Positions 39,301-51,400 of a stretch of DNA of 64,000 nt are shown piece after piece (the stretch's first letter is position 1; every line of letters begins with the position of its first letter). The stretch is from Chondrosia reniformis (Eukaryota > Porifera > Demospongiae > Chondrillida > Chondrillidae), in contig OX359195.1 of assembly GCA_947172415.1 (NCBI GenBank), positions 6,237,501-6,301,500 of the forward strand, given 5' to 3'. The position numbers and the translations under genes are program-made. Below the pieces are notes generated by a model, which searched no databases, had not been told where the DNA came from, and saw only the letters and a list, made by a program, of their open reading frames with translations.

Positions 39301-39900
39301 GCTTGCGGAAGTACCTTACTGTTCGCAGTAACCACTGGATTCTTTACCCATCGTTGTTTCTGGGACGATACGCCCTGGTGATGGTAGCCGGTCGGGGTAG
39401 AGGTAGAGTCAGCAGTTTTTCCAACACACATCGCCAGCATTTTTGAAGGTCCGTTGGAGAAACAGCGACGAGATGTATGTTGGACAGAGAAAGAAAACAC
39501 GAAACACTAAACCAGACAGACAATTCACACACAAGCTCCGTGTTTATACACCAATACGATCACCTTGATACTAACTAGCAAACACAGCTTCTTTTACTGC
39601 ATTGCTTTGGCTTTAGACTTATTAAATGAAGCAATCAAATAATGAATATGATTAACTACGTACCCGATCAGTAAAATCCTTACGGGAGCGGGATTTTCCC
39701 TCACAAAAATCCCTCCGGCTGCTTCTGCTTCTAGTTCTCCGTGTTGTTCTTCGTCTATTCGGGCAACGAGACCTGGATCTGTTTTCCCTCCCTGTTCTGT
39801 AGCGTGTTTCATATCTCCTCTGCCTAAATGAGTTCTCTCCATATTCAACGTAGCCACGCCCACTTGAAGTGGGCAAACCCCTCCTCTCACAATACATCAT
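30315..39900 (-). CDS. CLK2: CLK-family (LAMMER) dual-specificity kinase
   Basis: Kinase exons: 39173 back to about 39434-39510 (5' edge uncertain), 38722-38662, 34182-34063, 32293-32203, 32122-32047, 31687-31463, 31136-30880, 30542-30315. An RS-rich exon at 39900-39664 ([19 protein letters not shown]) ends in a phase-0 donor (CGG/gtacgt) compatible with the next exon. Landmarks: [19 protein letters not shown] (CLK2 DDAEGHLIYHVGDW), Gly loop [14 protein letters not shown] lysine, [34 protein letters not shown], and an EHLAMM signature. CLKs phosphorylate SR proteins in the nucleus and tune splicing; the RS N-terminus matches that role. Oddities: LAMMER reads LAMMET; intron 2 is about 4.5 kb, unusually long here. 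Assignment to CLK2 rather than CLK1/4 rests on a few residues, so treat the symbol as family-level. The N-terminal exon structure needs transcript data. Confidence 0.88.
30655..30770 (+). repeat. Dispersed repeat R1, partial copy
   Basis: Contains cattttccaaaaaacatggt and ttcccta...cctattacttaggaaaacct phrases shared with the copies at 301, 1440 and 45755. It lies in the last CLK intron. Confidence 0.6.
31854..31910 (-). mobile_element. tRNA-derived SINE-like fragment, copy 1
   Basis: On the minus strand it reads like the tRNA D-arm to T-arm portion: an A-box-like GTAGCTCAATGACAGAGC, an anticodon-arm-like part (CTGATGGTCGTAACCAG) and a B-box-like GAGTTCGATTCC. There is no matched acceptor stem, so it is not scored as a working tRNA gene. 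A close relative lies at 51549-51603. Confidence 0.7.
32307..32409. repeat. (GGAT)n microsatellite, about 25 copies
   Basis: An uninterrupted tetranucleotide run ends about 14 bp from the CLK exon edge at 32293. On the transcribed strand (TCCA)n feeds straight into the acceptor polypyrimidine tract. Confidence 0.98.
34200..38650. other. Long CLK intron (about 4.5 kb)
   Basis: No exon with family similarity was found on either strand. It holds an R1 copy (36110-36290) and small direct repeats at about 35390-35470 (ggtatcccgttggg and gtatcccgttggggtgtatt). Confidence 0.6.
36108..36290 (+). repeat. Dispersed repeat R1, long copy 3
   Basis: In forward orientation it matches the reverse complement of the 47000 copy: gagagctttggatgaggata, ttctccactgggccagacag, tttctgggaattccatc, ctgggaatctttgtcttc. 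It lies in the long CLK intron. Confidence 0.85.
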
Positions 39901-41251
39901 CTCTACAGCATGCAAGGAAGTTCCTCTTAGCAGCTATGCACAACCAGGGCATACCAATTCAATATATCAAGTTTACTCTCGAACAAACCAAAGACTTTCT
40001 ATCAAAGTCAACCAAATCCTTGGGTGTCTAACAATTTCAACAATGCTTCTCTGTCCAGGGATATGAAAGTTAGTATACAACTGGTAGATAGAAGAGTCTA
40101 CAGGAAGAGAAAATAACCAAGTCATCTAACAATGATCCGGGTGTGTTACTAATCACACACTTTGATCCTAGGGGGAGGGGTATGGTTCCTGTAACATACA
40201 TACATAGGAAGCAGACAGGCATGCAATAACCCCGCCCATTTTAGACACATTCCACTATATCTAGCATCATTCTAGGGATTGACCTAACTCAGTTACTGTA
40301 TACTTAAAATCACAGTAATTGGCCACTAACATGCTGCCAACATAGACACATATGTACATACACACTGAAATGTTTTCATGACTAAATGTGTCTCTCCCAG
40401 GAATTAGAACATACAATTTTAATAAAAGTGTAGACGAACTAGCAAATAAAGCAAGAATATACATCTCTCACAATGGTCAACGTAGCAACCCCATACTATA
40501 ATCATACATACATATGCACATGTACGTATATACGTATAGGAGAATCAGTAACTCTATAACTGTCTAAGCAAATTATGTACATGTGAATAATTAACAATTT
40601 AGAGAGAAGGTTCAGAAAATGTAAACAGAAAGAAAATTAATGAATGATTCCCACAGAAAAGTTACTCTAGCAAACATGACACATAAAGATAGAAATTAAA
40701 TTCTTTCTTCAAAGTATGCAAACAAACTAAAATTTCACATTCGTTATTGCCACATATGTACATATGGCAGAATATCAGTCACCCATCAAAGCATAACACA
40801 AACCTTACATGCCAAGCATAAATGTACAGATGGACCAGAAAGTCGGCCCATTATGTGAAGGGAGTATTCTCTTTCATGGGCTGACTTGGTCCCACATTGC
40901 CCGCTCCCTCAATGGTATCCCTTACTCACTGTTTAGCTTATCACAGAATATAAAGTGAGGCAAAACCAAGTTGTATTTTGTGGGTCGTGTTGTGGCCGCT
41001 TGGTCATACTTATGGCCTCCTTATGTATCACGCATATTTGAATGCAACCAAAGAAACAGACGTTATATTTAAACTCATACCAACCTCAAATATTGATGAA
41101 AACTTAAACGTCCCCTAGGCTTGGATCAATCACAACTTGGTCTTTCGAAATCTACACTGAAAGCCTTTAGAGAACCACAAAACTTCACACTTCTACGTAG
41201 GTACCGCCATTTGCGTGTAGATTGCGAAATCCTAAAAGGGCTAACGGAAAA
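39901..41251. promoter_or_regulatory. Divergent region between CLK and mL53
   Basis: About 1.35 kb between opposed genes. It should contain both promoters and possibly untranslated CLK 5' exons; an acceptor-like gctgtag just upstream of the RS exon start suggests at least one. No coding similarity seen. Confidence 0.5.
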
Positions 41252-41841
41252 ATGGCTACCATTAGAGGTTTTTCGCTAGTAAACGTATCAAAAATATACA
41301 TTAGTTTTTCAAGCTTCGATCCAAGCCATGCTTCGGCAAGGTAAAAGTGCTTTACAAAATGTGTAAACGCAATAATAGTCATATTTGTCAGATGTAGGCG
41401 CTTGTTGTTGGTTGAATGTAGGATGATTTATGTCTCCATTCTCTTATAGAGAGCTCTGGCGAAGAGTCTCCAGCAGTAAAGTCAAAGAGTCTAATCCCAA
41501 GTGTCAGTTAGATTTAGAAATTAAAGGAGATATCAGACAACCGAAAGTACAAGTTGTTTTCAGTGAGCTATCTATTAAATATTGAAAACCTTTCAATGTA
41601 TATATATTTATAGTTTGTCTATTTAATGTTATTGTAACACAAATTCTTTTGGAGAATGAACACTGTAAATTGAATGTTTTTCAAGTTTCTGGTATACATA
41701 TGTATGAATGATGAGTAGATCATTGATGTAAACATGTATGTAGGTAATGACACAATTGAAGAATTCAATCCAGCAACTATGAAGGTTTATGATTTAATAA
41801 CTGCTATTAACAAGAAGAGCAAATCATTAAATCAGAACTGA
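41252..41841 (+). CDS. MRPL53: Mitochondrial ribosomal protein mL53 (MRPL53)
   Basis: Three short exons: 41252-41340, 41450-41562, 41744-41841; 99 aa. Splice phases agree (2, then 1). The product begins MATIRGFSLVNVSKIYISFS (human ...LGLRPVKQVRVQFCPF), continues LWRRVSSSKVKESNPKCQLD (human [20 protein letters not shown]) and KVQVVF, and ends MKVYDLITAINKKSK (human ALEMLTAFASHIRAR). It belongs to the large subunit of the mitochondrial ribosome and adopts a thioredoxin-like fold. Each exon is too short to stand out alone, so this gene is easy to miss; recognition rests on the collinear match of all three. It starts head-to-head with CLK and ends tail-to-tail with EFHC. Confidence 0.87.
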
Positions 41842-42835
41842 CGTGTAATCAAATCTATTGTTGTCTTTTATCCAGGTATTTTATATACCACGCTTCCTTT
41901 CTTAGCATGCAATGGTGAGAGTCTGAAGTTGGACAACTTGTAAAATTTAACTAATGTTATCTCTTAAGACACATTAGCACTATTTGTTGGGTCAGCCACT
42001 GAGTTGGACAACTAGAATGCTATACACAGCACAAGTGAAGCCATCTTCAAAGACTTCTTTAATGATAATGTAGCTGAATTAACAATACACCCTTTTCTTT
42101 TACTTTAATAATTGTGTCTATACACTACACTGGACACCTTTGCCATATACATATTACACATACATATATATATACACATATTGTATTACCAGAAACGGTA
42201 CTAGTTATCTAACCCAGTGAACATCTCTATAAGGAACATTACATATCTCCTCTCACTGCCTCTCAACTTTTATCTACTTAAGCCCTGTCTTGAATAACTC
42301 ATTTATGTAAGTGTACATATGTTAGTTGTGAGAATGATTTAATGATTAAGAAGAAGATATGGCTGGAGAATGTAGGATCTAAAGATGCTCTAATTACGTT
42401 TCGATAATGACTTAACTTGATCTGATTATTGTTACAATATTATTTGTGACATCTGCCCTTAGCTGGTCCTTTACATAAGGTAGACTCATCTTAAAATTTT
42501 AATAGTCTGCCTTAAAGTTGTCCCAGATGTAATAAGATATATATATGGAGGTAATATTCATCTGTTGCATTGTATTGTTTGGCTGATATCATTAATCTCT
42601 CCTTTAGTGCAATTATACTAACATTGTTAGCATTTTGTTATAGGACAATAATATAATGTTAAAGCCATTGTTTTCTTGGTGTGGTGACATACCTTGTAGT
42701 AGGAATTATACACATTAACACTAATCCAATAAAGTTTACAAGTAGGAAGTGTAGTCTTGGTCTCTTATGGCCTAATTCACTGCCTTTACATGTATATAAT
42801 TACGTTGTGTTTGTGGTATAACAGGAATGAGCTAG
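41842..42835. other. Convergent intergenic region, mL53 / EFHC
   Basis: About 1 kb of AT-rich DNA between two facing stop codons. No EF-hand exon that could extend EFHC was recognised in it, and no RNA gene or repeat is supported. Confidence 0.55.
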
Positions 42836-45800
42836 TTATTTGGTCTCTGAAGTATGCTTCTTGGCAAGGGAGTCAATCACTTCTTCAGGAAATGCATCCT
42901 TGTTGGCTAGCATGTATTTTAGCACATAATGGTCAGCATCGGTCACTACAAACTTGTGCTTAAACACTTCTATTGTACAGCCAATAGCCAGATCTTGAGG
43001 AGTGTAAAAGTTTGGATTGTCCACTGGACTTCCAGGCTTAGCAACTTGTGTATACTCAAGAAATTTTCCACCTAAAATCCCAGCATTTCTGAATTTAAGG
43101 AGGAGAGAGAGTCTAGATATTGTACGTACGTACATATGTCAAAATAAATAATTGCCTGCATGCACCAGCAGTTACTACACAAGGTATCATTGACAAATCA
43201 AGGTAAGGAGTCTTGTGGATTGTCATGACTCAGTATATGGGTTGCCACATAATAGAACTAAAGTAGTGCCAGCAATTTAGCCACTTGGACCATGCAAATA
43301 TGTAATTAATAATACAATATTCCAAGGCAACATATACGTAGAATGTACCAAAGGGTACAAGTGAACATGGACAGATGGTTATACATACATGTATGTGTTT
43401 GTACCTCTGTGGAGGTTCATATATTGACATTCTGTCATCAGAGAGGCGATATGATATTATAAACTTTCTGTTTTTATCCTCTGGTCGTGAAGAATCCTGA
43501 GGAATGAACAGAGGGGAATAGAAAAGAGAGAGATTTGGAGCAAATCAAGCTAATAGAAAAACTTGTATGTTTAGAGTTTACTGCTCTTTTATCAAATTAC
43601 TCTCTGTATGTTATATGGTTCTGATACGTAAATGGACTGAAAATGAATGAAATGTGTATACTTAAAGAGGAAGTTGAAACACATTCACATGCCTACTCAT
43701 TTCTGTACATTTGAATACTGATGACGAATGTGAATGTTAAAATGTGGTGCAATGTCAAAACAATTCATATTAGTACAATTAAGGTAGACTACAATAATAT
43801 TAAAAGTAAACTTGTACCAGCTTTGCTGCAGTATAAGGTGGAAATATTTGGTGCATGATAAAGTCCGTATACCTATGTAGTACAACTACAAGTCAGATCA
43901 ACAAATATGTTTGTGCACAGCAATCTACAAACATGTATGTAAATATGGCTCACCATAACAGCTGCATAACGAAGGATTTTTCCATCATTCTCGAGCATCT
44001 TGATGAAATCCTTCTTGGGCGGCTGTGGCACGAGTGAGAGGCATGACTGCAGAGAGTCCTCTAGTGAACCAAACCCGTTGTAGGGGGGCGGTGCCTAAAG
44101 ATAGTCGAGACAAAGGAGATCTGTAGATAGCAGGGGTGCATTTAGGGGGGAGAGACATTTGCCCGCCCTTGTTTAAATCTTACCCCCTTCTTAAAATCCC
44201 ATTAATACCTAAAACAATTTAGCTTCAATGCTTGCCCCCATTTTACATACTTGGAACCTCAGTTTTACCACCCCCTGATAGGTATATGTATGTGCACTTC
44301 AGTACAGCCTCTACATCAGTACATTTGGCTATCACAGGTGTAGATTTGAGTCTACCATTAATTGAATTCAAAGCCTTGGTTGTCATTGATGATATGGTAA
44401 ATCATTTAGTATTACAACTTGATGCATAATTGGTTAAGTAATATGTGGTAATGGGGTTGCACACCGTGTAGCACCCTTGCTAGTTACCTATGTACATGCT
44501 AATTCAAGCAGATCAGGAAATGAGAACTTACATAACTGTGTATGTTTGAGCTTACTGATTGAAATTGCTCCTCCAGTACAGGTTGGCTGATCTGAACAGG
44601 AGTGAAGTCTGTCACACCAAAGGTACTGTGGTAGTACTGCTTGGTGAACTCATCACAGTCATATCTATACACACACACACATACATACGTACGTAGCATA
44701 TATGTACAAAGAAATGAATGTAGGTATTAATACATAAATGACTACACAATGTATGTATGCATGTACGTATATAGTAAAATCCAATTGGGAAAGTTCCAAG
44801 ATGATGTTGAATAACATGACATAAAAATGAAATACGTATGGTAGGTGTAATAGATGGTACGAATATGAAATTTTCCATTTAACAATAGCCAGTCAGTCAC
44901 AATATAGGCCAGGAAGCCTTGGAAATATCAAAACAAAAACAAAACAAGATATCCTCATATCTTATCTTGCTGCACGTATGTATGATAAGCTTACACTAGA
45001 AACTTTCTGCCCATAACATTGACTGTTTTACCAATACCAAAGTCCTTTGGAGAGAGCCACTCCTTCACCTCATCAGATGAAAACTCCATGACACACGAAG
45101 GGAAGGATGCTATAGGAGTATGTATGAACAGGTCAAATAAAAGAGAAAGTGACTCAAATACCACTGGTATGGAAAACTGAAAACTCTCAATTTACCAAGA
45201 TGGACAACCAATAGCTTCCATCAAGCTATGTACGTACATACGTATGCATATATGGAAAATGGTTTATGTGTGATTATTTTCTATTTGAATATTTTTAAAA
45301 TGTAAATTCATTTATATGCATACTTACATACCTACTTGTGCCACCACACATATGTATATATATACACACACATATATATGTACCTACCTATGTACATATA
45401 TCCTAGGATCTACGTAAATGTCATTTTAATATCTTTAATGATAAGATTGTTGTACAAAGCAGGCAGATTTAAGGTTGACACAAAGGCATTGGTGTACCTG
45501 GTATCTCATCTCTGTTCTTTGGTAACCTCTGTCGACAAATGAGGACCGGAAAAGGGTCCCTTCCGTCATTTGCCTCGTGAACCTCTCGTACCTCAATAGT
45601 GTCATCAACCAAGTAGTAGTGCAATATCTATATACGTACGTATATACCAATATGTAATAATATTGTTTACAGTGGCCGATGATTGCTACATAAGTCACCA
45701 ATTGCCCAGAGAAAAGAGCTGTGTATGTACGTACATACGTACGTATGTAACACCATTTTCCTAAAGATGTGGTTGACACATCAATACAAAACTAAGGAAA

Positions 45801-47897
45801 ATACTTAAAATAGATTGTTTCCCCATAGACTTACTATTATGTAGGGGAAACCTATAGAGCTTTGGATGAGGATACAGTTTTATATCAACTTTTCTTCTCC
45901 ACTGTGTAGTCTGTTAGACTTCACAGTGGGGCAGCCGTACATAGTCAATCCTACATGTGTATACATGTGTGTGCTGTGAGGATGTCACATGACTCTCACA
46001 TGAGGCCTCATTTCTCCAAACATGTTGTCTCTGTCATCCCACAGGCAGTAGAATCGCAGCACTTTGCGGTCCATCTCCAGAAACTGCTTCAGCTTATCAA
46101 AAGGTGAAATGCTAGTAAAGGCGTGCTCGGGGTGGTCTCTGGAGACAGTGTAAGGATCTATGGGACACGCCTCCCGAGGGTTGAGCTGAATACCCTCGCT
46201 TGCCATGAAGTCCTGTTAACATAATAAAAGACAATTTATCCACATCTTACACAAACGTACCTGTGTATAGCAGCAATCATAAATATATACGTACGTAGGA
46301 ACATACGGTACGTATATGCAGATGATAGTATGATTAACATACTGCATGCGTATCTAACCAGTAATGTAAAACTATATACAAAGACATACACTAATCCAAG
46401 TGATACGTACATAATGTACGCACATACATAAGTAGAATAGGGTACGTATCAACTGACTCACTTCAGTCCACTTATCGCAGTCATAGATATGAAAGACTTT
46501 TCCATAAAAGACAACATCTTCTCCTAGATTCATATCCTTCCAATGCCACGTCTCTCCAAACTCATTCTTTGGTAGTAACTGTCTCTTTATCAGTTTACCT
46601 TGAGGAATCCCACTAAACAAAGTACCAACAGAATAAATTTCATGACAAACACTTTTAACAAATAAAGTCTGCTACGTATGTACATATGTACATACGTAGG
46701 TGTTTACAGTGTAAATATGAAGTGAGGGAGTTAGCAAAGGCTATGATGAATGACCACTGGGAGATGGTATGCCACCCAGCCAAGTGACTGAAAGCTCAAG
46801 TCCAAAGGAGGGCAAAACAACTTTATGTGGTTTTGATGATTTTTCCATCTTAGATACGAAAGTGGGAGGCAATCAATAGTAGCCATTTTAATAAGACTTT
46901 AGTTCCCCAGTGAAGATAAGACTTTGGTCACTTGGCTGGTCTGGTATGTACATATGGATATACATAATATGTACATGTAATGATTCACCAAGGATTCACA
47001 GAAGATCAAGATAAAGAAAAAGACAAAGACTCCCAGGATCACTGATGAAGGGTGGAATTCCCAGAAACGGCTGTCTGACCCAGTGGAGAAGAAGATGAAA
47101 GAAGGGAAAAGAAGGAAGAAAAGACTCCTGTATCTTCATCCAAAGCTCTCTTCAGGTTTAGTTCCCCTATAGGCTCTTTTTACAGAATAGGCATATAGCA
47201 TGTAGGAAAATGGTATCTTAGATTTTTCATGTAATGATATGTACATAAGTGTACTGATGTCCATGTACCAAGTGACTGACCTGTTTTGGATGACTGGCTC
47301 GACTACAGATATGGAATCATCTTCAAGATAATAGTATATCTTCACTGGCCGCACCCTGTAGTGTTCATCCGGAGACTCATGGACTGTCTGCTTGAAATAA
47401 GCACGAAATAACAAGACCTATTTAATCAAAGGTGATAGCCAATGATCAAAGGGTATAGTTAAGCCAATACAAGATAATATAACATATATAAGAGGCAACT
47501 TGCCCTTTTATCAAAGGCCACGTGTGCGGGGACAAATTCTTCGGGAGCGGGTTCTTTTGGCTTTCCGTAAGTCATGGTCGGTCGCGTCTTTGACAGTTCG
47601 TCTAGTTCTGCATCGGTTAGTTGGTTAAGAGGCAAAGGTTCGCCTCCCACCCCCAGGGTGGGGCGCTGGGGAATAGCATACCCATTGTTGTATCGCAGAG
47701 ACTGGGCAACATGGAATCGACTTTTCTGCAAAAAAGTAACCACAAATCACCAAAATGTGGGGCATTAATTGGAAAAATGTCAAGTTTTAATCTCATTAAC
47801 TGTTCCTCTCTATATAACTGACTTCTCTACCAGCTGTACTTACTGTTGGGTCCGCAAACGTGTTGCCAGGAAGGAAAGGTAGAGACGGAGACGCCAT
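42836..47897 (-). CDS. EFHC1: EFHC1/2-like DM10-domain axonemal protein
   Basis: Eleven exons: 47897-47844, 47725-47504, 47417-47281, 46612-46462, 46212-46000, 45627-45498, 45109-44995, 44664-44556, 44094-43954, 43496-43405, 43088-42836; 538 aa. Three DM10 domains lie at about 95-200, 215-350 and 395-515. Landmarks: [20 protein letters not shown] (human TLSYRNGYAIVRRPTVGIGG), [72 protein letters not shown], and [16 protein letters not shown] proteins are inner components of doublet microtubules in cilia and flagella. The protein stops after the third DM10 (AKKHTSETK), so the roughly 100-residue EF-hand-bearing tail of vertebrate EFHC1 is absent. Intron 2 appears to use a GC donor (AAAAGG/gcaagt). 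EFHC1 versus EFHC2 cannot be settled. Confidence 0.93.
45751..45935 (+). repeat. Dispersed repeat R1, divergent copy
   Basis: Forward orientation: ccattttcctaaagatgtgg, gtaggggaaacctatagagc, tttggatgaggatacag and cttttcttctccact match the family in order. It lies in an EFHC intron. Confidence 0.8.
46870..46975. repeat. Dispersed repeat R2, copy 2
   Basis: Related to 1153-1255 and directly adjacent to an R1 copy, which leaves open that the two belong to one longer element. Confidence 0.5.
46987..47232 (-). repeat. Dispersed repeat R1, long copy 2
   Basis: Near-identical partner of 19025-19268; the two copies sit 28 kb apart in unrelated introns, which indicates recent spread. Confidence 0.9.
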
Positions 47898-48436
47898 ATT
47901 TACTTTTTGTTGGTTGCTATGACAACTAACAACTGCTGCGTTAATTTTGGCTACCTTTTAACAGCTGAAAAGAATGGCATTATGCATATGATTAACACAC
48001 TCTTGTTCAAAACCAATTCAACTTCCTTTGCGCGAGAGATTAACTAGACATTTAAATTACAGCTCATATTATCCTTGTGAAATATTGGCCAGATTAATAT
48101 ATAGAACCGATTTACAATGAATAATTAATAATTACCTTACAAAAATCATACTTATGGCTAGAGCACAGGAGTGGTTGATTATAATCAAATCATGACATCA
48201 TGACTTAAAACATTGACTTACAGAGAAATATATTAAATGAATTACATACAACATCATATCTGTGACACACTGCATACCACTTACAAAGAGATCGTGAGTT
48301 CAACATTTTGTGAGTAAAAAAGGTACAAAAACAAGCCAAATTCACACTGCTGGCTAGGTCAAAATGATGGCTGTGGTTTAAGAACTCTGAACACTAATAT
48401 TTAAGGGTTAGATTACTGTAAGTATTAAAGGGTTAA
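47898..48436. other. Intergenic, EFHC 5' / AGO 3'
   Basis: About 540 bp holding the EFHC promoter and AGO 3'UTR. AT-rich; nothing else is supported. Confidence 0.5.
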
Positions 48437-51400
48437 TTAAGCAAAGTACATAACTTTGCCAGTTTCTTCGTGCACCTTGACTGCCATGGCCAGAGCAGCA
48501 GGAGAACGGGTGTCTTCACTAGAATTGGATGTTCCAGACCCCTCACCACTACAGGAAGAAAAATAATTGTGTAGTACTTGCCCTCAAAGCAATCAGCCAA
48601 TCAATCTTATTTAGATAAATTAGCCATATGTACTTTACAAGGGTCCCAGGAGGGTACTAGCTAGAGACATGAGAAACTGATCAATTTATATAAAATACTC
48701 ATTTAACTTGTTTTTAATGACATTACATGTAATTTCACAATTAGAGTTCAAAGTAGACATTGCAATTTCCGCAAAACTGCTGAAAAATGGATCACACATA
48801 CTCACTGTATATCACTTTATGTATAATTTAAAGGATTATAAAATTATGAATTTAGAAAATCACAGCGACCTAATAAGGTCCCAATAATGCTAAGAATCAG
48901 AGCAAAGTTTAGCTCTGGACTGTACAAAAGTAGGCACCATCATTGAGAGCAGTCTCTTTACCTCCTGTCCTCCCTCTCCATCAGGTGATATCGAGCCCGG
49001 AAGGCCACCAGATGAGCGTAATAAGCTGGAGCTGGGATTGACACAGAGCGAGTGCATCTTACGTAAGTGTGGCAGAGCTGGTAGGTCAGTGACTGCAGTT
49101 CATCAGCACTAAAGTCATTATCGTCCCACAGAACATGATAATGAGAGGGCCTTGATGTACCCTGCATGATATACGTAAGAGGCCATTTATGCTCACATGA
49201 TAACCAAACCACAAGTAATTTGTCAATATTACGAAAGAAACAAACATTTCAGCTACATGGGTCATCTTTTAACTTTTTGAATGTCTAAAGACACAGTTTG
49301 TAGAATTTTTGATCACATACATATATACATATAGACCCCAAGGGTTCTACAATGAAAAGTTTAACAAAACTTATTAATCATATTTGTATGCACACCATCT
49401 GTGGGTTGCATGATTATCACATGTATATCTATCACATGCAGGTCACAGAGTATGGTTTACCTGTATGCCTGCATGGCTACAAAGGTAGAAGTCAAACTCC
49501 ATTGGATGAGTGATACCCACATCTACAGTGGTTCCAGCAGGGATGTTACAGCTCTTTCCCACTTGGTCCTCCTTGTTTGCACAAAAGAGTCTTGTGTGGT
49601 GCCGCTTTTGGACCACAATGAATGTTATTCCTGGCTGGTAATTTTCTTCCAACTTCATGCAAGCTTCTCTCACTTGGCGTAACTCAAATTGCAACACCTA
49701 CGTATAGCAAAAAACACAAAATATAACATCTGGAGTTGAAAATCCAACTAGCACATCCCAAACATTTCAGGGAGGGATAAGAGAACAGAAACTCACTTGT
49801 TGAAACTGTCCTTCACTAACTCCATCTCTGTAAAAGATTATTCTTGTTGGCTTGAACCGAGTGTTCTGGTAGAATGTGATGAGTAGCTCCCTCACCATGC
49901 TTCCCAGATCCACTATGATCTCTTGGCGGTGCTTCTGCACCCTTACCGAGGAGGCGTATCTACAGGGGTGGGCATCCATGGAGCCAACCACAGCTGCAAT
50001 TGAGGGCTTCTTATCGTCTCCCGCCGGAGGGTGTGTCACATCAGCTCCGAGGAATATCACTGGATGCTGAAAGACACTTGGTCTGTAGCAATTCAAGAAA
50101 AAAATTAACATAAATATTCATTTGTATCACTTTTTCATTCACATTGTAATTATCAACTTGTTCTTTACAATAGTGAAATGAAAGTAATAGGCAGAGTCAC
50201 CAGTAATCAAAAGATGACTGGGACCGAACTGAATAGAGGTTCAGGGCTCTAATTAGACAAACACAGTAAATATTTATTGCAAGTGTGTACCTCATCTGAG
50301 GAACTATGATGCTGTTAATTCCACCAAGCTTCACATTAATCTTCAAACACAGATTTGAAAGAGTTTGTGCTGATGGTCTCAAGACATTTTTCAGCTGCAC
50401 ACACTGCGTTGCTATGCCAACTAGAATATCACCAACCCGCTTTACTTCAGCTACATAAACAACAGAGAAGAAGGTGAGATGGATGGATAGAGGAAGAGTA
50501 AATGTACACTTGGACAAACAATACCAAGATACGTTGTATGATAAATGGCAATGCGATCAATGTATGAAAGTGATAAGTATATTATCAATACATATGTATA
50601 TATGGATGTACATTACCATATATGGGTGTCTTCCCAGGCAGTATGACAATAATAAGTTGAAGCTGTCGATGAGTCCTCGTCATCTGAACAAAGATTGGTT
50701 CTACTTGATCTAGAGTGGTAGCACGCTGAATAAACAGAGGATCGTTAACAAAGTGCATTCCAGCATCACTCGATATCTTCTTCATGTCCCATAAAAATCT
50801 CCTACAGATCACAGAAGGGTGATTATCAAATAAAACACTTGTGGTTTACTCCTATCAACTCAAAGGTCACCTTTGTTGATCATCTCCACAAGCATTTTCC
50901 TGTACAAAATTAACTACAGCCCAACTCTGAATTTCCACTCCAACTTTAAATTGTTTCTGTCTCATGTCCCATTGGCCCTTTTTAGGCTCCACCCACTTCA
51001 TGTCATTTGAGGACTGAGTCTAGATTGAAGAAATGGATATGGAACTTTGCCACACATAAAGAGCTTGAGTGTATCAAATGCTTACTCTGCCTCCAAACTG
51101 TAGCCTTGGCGGGGGTAAAACCCTACCAGTTACAGAGACCATCTTGTTGTCAATGGATATACCAAAATCCCTTAGATAAGGGTTGTCATTAAAATTGGCC
51201 TTGTCTACCTGTGAATGTCAAAAGTAAAATAGAACGGTGCTAACTAAGACTTGTTGAAACAGAACAAGAAGTGCAACCTGGTACAGTATATGGACAGAAA
51301 GCTACACGTTCTCCACAACAGCATACCAAGTGGTTGATCTCCATTTCTCTGAGAGATGCAGTTTTGGCTGTAGCCTAGATAGAGATTAATAGCTACATAA

